Below, piece by piece: positions 61,540 to 64,000 of a stretch of 64,000 nt of DNA. The DNA is from Cupriavidus sp. P-10 (GTDB taxonomy: Bacteria > Pseudomonadota > Gammaproteobacteria > Burkholderiales > Burkholderiaceae), in contig NZ_AP025171.1 of the NCBI RefSeq assembly GCF_003402535.2, positions 2,604,001-2,668,000 on the forward strand, in the 5' to 3' direction. The notes beneath the pieces were generated by a model. It was not told where the DNA came from and made no database searches. It saw only the letters and a program-made list of their open reading frames with translations. Position numbers and translations under genes: made by a program. Position 1 is the stretch's first letter, and each line of letters starts with the position of its first letter.

Positions 61540-62829
61540 GTGCAGAAGGGCAACGTCGGATTGGCCATAACTGTGCACGAAGATCACCCGCCAGACGCTG
61601 CCCCGGACGGCCTCGCGCGCATCGTCCTGCCATCCGGCGTGGATCGCGATGCCATCCCATTGCTTGCCGGCCGCGGGCTGCGGGGCATTTGCGATGGGTA
61701 CATCGCGGTGCTTTTGCCTTCTTACCTGCTGGCCCTTGGCTTTGACGCGATGGCGGTGGGATTCATCAGCAGCACGACGCTGGTCGGCTCTGCCGTGGCG
61801 ACCATCCTGGTCGGGGTCGTCGGGCACCGCTTTGCGCAACGCCGCTTGCTGATGGCCGCGGCGGCGCTGATGTTTGCGACAGGCCTCGGCTTTTCGGGAA
61901 TTTCCGCACTCTGGCCACTTCTGATCGTCGCCTTTGTCGGCACGCTGAATCCGGGCGCTGGCGATGTCAGCGTGTTCCTGCCGCTGGAACACGCAAGGCT
62001 GGCCGAGTCGGCGGTGCCGGAGGCACGGACGGCACTCTTCGCCCGCTATGGGCTGGTTGGCGCCTTTTCCTCTGCATTGGGTGCGCTGGCAGCGGCAATT
62101 CCGGCTTCGCTGGTCGCGCGCTTTCCGGTATCGGCACTGGACGCGATGCGCCTGATGTTCATCCTCTACGCATTGGTCGGCGTACTGCTGTGGCGCATCT
62201 ATGCGCGGTTGCCGGCCACACCACAGGCCGGCCCGGCAACGCCACCGACAACACCATTGGGGCCGTCCCGCCCGATCGTATTGCGCCTTGCCATGCTGTT
62301 CAGCGTGGACGCGTTTGCAGGCGGACTGGTCGTGAATTCGCTGTTGTCGCTGTGGTTGATGCAGCGCTTCGGACTGAGTCCGGCCGCCACGGGCCAGTTC
62401 TTCTTTGCCGCAGGCATGCTGACGACGTTCTCCCAGCTTGCCGCAGTGCCGCTCGCGCGAAAAATTGGCCTGCTCAATACGATGGTGTTCACGCACATCC
62501 CCTCCAGCCTGTGCCTGATTGCGGCCGCCTTTGCACCCACCCTCGAAACGAGCCTGGCCTTGCTTCTGGTCCGCAGTGCACTGTCGCAGATGGATGTGCC
62601 CACCCGGACGGCTTATGTCATGGCGGTTGTCACGCCCCCCGAACGGGCTGCCGCGGCAAGCCTGACGTCGGTGCCTCGCAGCCTCGCCGCAGCGCTCAGT
62701 CCCGCGCTCGCTGCCGCATTGATGGCCTACGGCTATGCCAGCGCGCCACTGGTAGCCTGCGGACTGTTGAAGATTGCCTACGACCTGGCGATGCTGGGCG
62801 GATTCCGCAGGGTCAGGCTCCTGCATTGA
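61540..62829 (+). CDS. MFS transporter of the chromate operon
   Basis: A 429-residue MFS protein with 12 predicted helices, beginning by GTG at 61540; a second GTG at 61573 is an alternative start. The A-motif region reads VVGHRFAQRRLLMAAAALMF; GDVSVFLPLEHARLAESAVP and YGLVGAFSSALGAL follow. It lies 24 bases after chrA, same strand, so it belongs to the chromate operon, where some Cupriavidus clusters also carry an MFS gene. Substrate unknown; possibly chromate-linked sulfate/anion or drug export. Confidence 0.85.
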   Translation: MQKGNVGLAITVHEDHPPDAAPDGLARIVLPSGVDRDAIPLLAGRGLRGICDGYIAVLLPSYLLALGFDAMAVGFISSTTLVGSAVATILVGVVGHRFAQRRLLMAAAALMFATGLGFSGISALWPLLIVAFVGTLNPGAGDVSVFLPLEHARLAESAVPEARTALFARYGLVGAFSSALGALAAAIPASLVARFPVSALDAMRLMFILYALVGVLLWRIYARLPATPQAGPATPPTTPLGPSRPIVLRLAMLFSVDAFAGGLVVNSLLSLWLMQRFGLSPAATGQFFFAAGMLTTFSQLAAVPLARKIGLLNTMVFTHIPSSLCLIAAAFAPTLETSLALLLVRSALSQMDVPTRTAYVMAVVTPPERAAAASLTSVPRSLAAALSPALAAALMAYGYASAPLVACGLLKIAYDLAMLGGFRRVRLLH

Positions 62830-62864
62830 GTTCCGGACCCGCACGTGGCCGGTGCTGCGCTGAA

Positions 62865-62890
62865 AACCCGCTGCATCCGGCAGCGGGGTT
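62865..62890 (+). terminator. Terminator after the chromate operon
   Basis: AACCCGCTGC pairs with GCAGCGGGGTT across ATCCG and is followed by CCCCTTTTGG. It is in the 78-base gap between convergent genes and may work for both. Confidence 0.65.
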
Positions 62891-62907
62891 CCCCTTTTGG
62901 ATCAGGC

Positions 62908-64000
62908 TCACCCCATCAACTTCTCCTTCGTGATGGGAAGATTCCGAATCCGCTTGCCCGTGGCGTGGTAGACGGCGTTTGCAACCGCGGCGGCAAAACC
63001 GGTTATGCCGATCTCCCCGATGCCGCGCGCGCCGAATTCATTGAATTCCAGGTCGGGGTGGTTGAGCAGGATCACGTCGATCTCCGGCTGGTCTGCGTGG
63101 ACGGGGACCGCATATTCGGCGTAGTTGTTGTTGCCCGGCATGCCATCGCGTTCGTCATACTCGGTGGCTTCGAACAAGGCCATGCCGACGCCCATCACGA
63201 TCGCGCCTTCCACCTGGTTGCGGGCAGTGACCGGGTTGATGACCCGCCCCACATCGATCGCGCTCACGACCCTGGCGACGCGCAGCCGTGAAATGCCGGG
63301 ATCCCAGCGCACCTCGACAAAGTGGGCGCCGAAAGACATGAAGGACAGCTTGTCGGTCGGTGTGCCGCCGGTCCGGGCGAAGCCCTCCGCGCTGGCAAAG
63401 CGCTGGGCATCGAGGACCGAGGCATAGTCGACGGCGCGCTTGCCGTCGGTCAGGCGGCCATTCTGCATCTTCAGTGTTTCGGGCCTGGCACCCGCGAAGG
63501 CGGCGCCGTCCTGCGTCGCGAATGTGCGCAGCTGGCCGATCGCGTTGCGCGTGGCTTCGGCCACGGCGGGCAGGACGCTGGCCGTGGCCCAGGAGCCACC
63601 GGCTACCGGTGCCGCCGGAAAAGTCGAATCGCCCAGCCTGACATCGATCTTCTCGAATGGCAGGCCGGTCAGCTCGCTGACCGTTTGCGCGACGATCGTG
63701 TACATGCCCGTGCCAATGTCCTGGATCGCGCAGGTCACCGCCGCGGTGCCATCGCTGCGCAGGAGGACACGGGCCTCGGCTGGCGTGCGCCAGGCGTCCC
63801 AGTTGCATACGGCCAGGCCGTAGCCGACGATCTCGTTGCCGGCCTTCATCGACCCCGTGCGCGGATCGCGCCGGTCCCAGCCGAACTTGCGGCTGCCCTG
63901 CTCGATGGCCTCGCGCAGGTGATTGCTGGACCACGGCAGGTTAAGGCTTTCGTCGCGCGTGGACAGGTTGGCAAGCCGGAACTGCAAGGGATCGATGCGG
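62908..64000 (-). CDS. Molybdenum hydroxylase large subunit (xanthine dehydrogenase family), partial
   Basis: The C-terminal 363 residues of the molybdopterin-binding subunit; the N-terminal half lies beyond the right edge. Visible parts are AVTCAIQDIGTGMYTIVAQT and VAGGSWATASVLPAVAEATR (cofactor segments), VEGAIVMGVGMALFEATEYD and, near the end, the active-site glutamate in GARGIGEIGITGFAAAV. Enzymes of the family oxidise aldehydes, purines, CO or N-heterocycles. Substrate is not determinable from this half. Small and FAD subunits should lie nearby outside the window. Confidence 0.92.
   Translation of the reverse strand, partial: RIDPLQFRLANLSTRDESLNLPWSSNHLREAIEQGSRKFGWDRRDPRTGSMKAGNEIVGYGLAVCNWDAWRTPAEARVLLRSDGTAAVTCAIQDIGTGMYTIVAQTVSELTGLPFEKIDVRLGDSTFPAAPVAGGSWATASVLPAVAEATRNAIGQLRTFATQDGAAFAGARPETLKMQNGRLTDGKRAVDYASVLDAQRFASAEGFARTGGTPTDKLSFMSFGAHFVEVRWDPGISRLRVARVVSAIDVGRVINPVTARNQVEGAIVMGVGMALFEATEYDERDGMPGNNNYAEYAVPVHADQPEIDVILLNHPDLEFNEFGARGIGEIGITGFAAAVANAVYHATGKRIRNLPITKEKLMG

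Noticed and set aside
61420..62844. 474-codon minus-strand frame
   Set aside because: Antisense to the chromate-operon MFS gene; Arg/Gln/His-rich shadow frame.
1..64000. tRNA, rRNA and CRISPR arrays
   Set aside because: No cloverleaf-like sequence, rRNA signature or regularly spaced repeat was noticed in reading; a tRNAscan or CRISPR finder would settle it.

Overview
The window is high-GC and dense, with five Bug-type (TctC) periplasmic receptors, several LysR/GntR/LacI regulators each divergent from a small catabolic operon, a CzcI-like protein and a chrB-chrA pair. This composition points to a soil or water betaproteobacterium of the Burkholderiaceae, most like Cupriavidus or Ralstonia. 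That assignment is an inference from gene content. I saw no tRNA, rRNA, CRISPR array, phage or replication origin. It reads as an accessory, catabolism-rich stretch of a secondary replicon or a flexible chromosomal region.

Layout. 1-5.1 kb: a partial SDR gene divergent from a GntR regulator; a LysR regulator divergent from an argininosuccinate-lyase-family enzyme and a Bug receptor; a small lipoprotein. 5.2-9.6 kb: a VOC protein, a small unknown protein, then a Bug receptor plus a D-tartrate-dehydratase-like enolase-superfamily enzyme divergent from a LysR regulator. 9.6-15.1 kb: a flippase-like membrane protein, a CzcI-like His-rich protein, a BON-domain protein, and an HD-domain hydrolase gene split by a 1667-bp IS3-like element. 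The element's 6-bp target duplication restores the host reading frame exactly. 15.1-23.7 kb: a LysR regulator divergent from a 5-oxoproline cluster (VOC, biotin carboxylase, pxpB, pxpC, pxpA, biotin carrier), followed by an MHS-type transporter and a DUF1445 protein. This second part lies behind a near-perfect sigma-54 promoter and a structured leader.

23.7-29.8 kb: a MocR regulator divergent from a class II (degradative) HMG-CoA reductase and a two-gene TctA-like membrane system, ending in a scar where a truncated Fe-alcohol dehydrogenase is joined to the tail of a LysR gene. 29.9-33.6 kb: a LacI regulator divergent from a CMD protein, an SDR and a Bug receptor. 33.6-37.3 kb: an Aer-like chemoreceptor, a MarR regulator divergent from a thioesterase, and a DUF4410 lipoprotein. 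37.6-45.8 kb: a complete RND efflux pump (adaptor, pump, outer-membrane channel) divergent from a BaeSR-like two-component system.

45.9-53.8 kb: a truncated Crp gene, then a LacI-centred catabolic regulon: Bug-cupin-Bug, a quinone-oxidoreductase-like MDR, LacI, VOC, SDR and a SnoaL-like protein. Five GAAACGTTT-type operators lie in front of its units. 53.9-62.9 kb: an MFS remnant, a class II UvrA paralogue, a YeiH-type membrane protein, a BamE-like lipoprotein, and chrB-chrA-MFS. The right edge holds the C-terminal part of a molybdenum hydroxylase large subunit.

The recurring logic is one regulator, one or more receptors or transporters, and one to three enzymes, so most units are probably substrate-induced uptake and degradation modules for organic acids.
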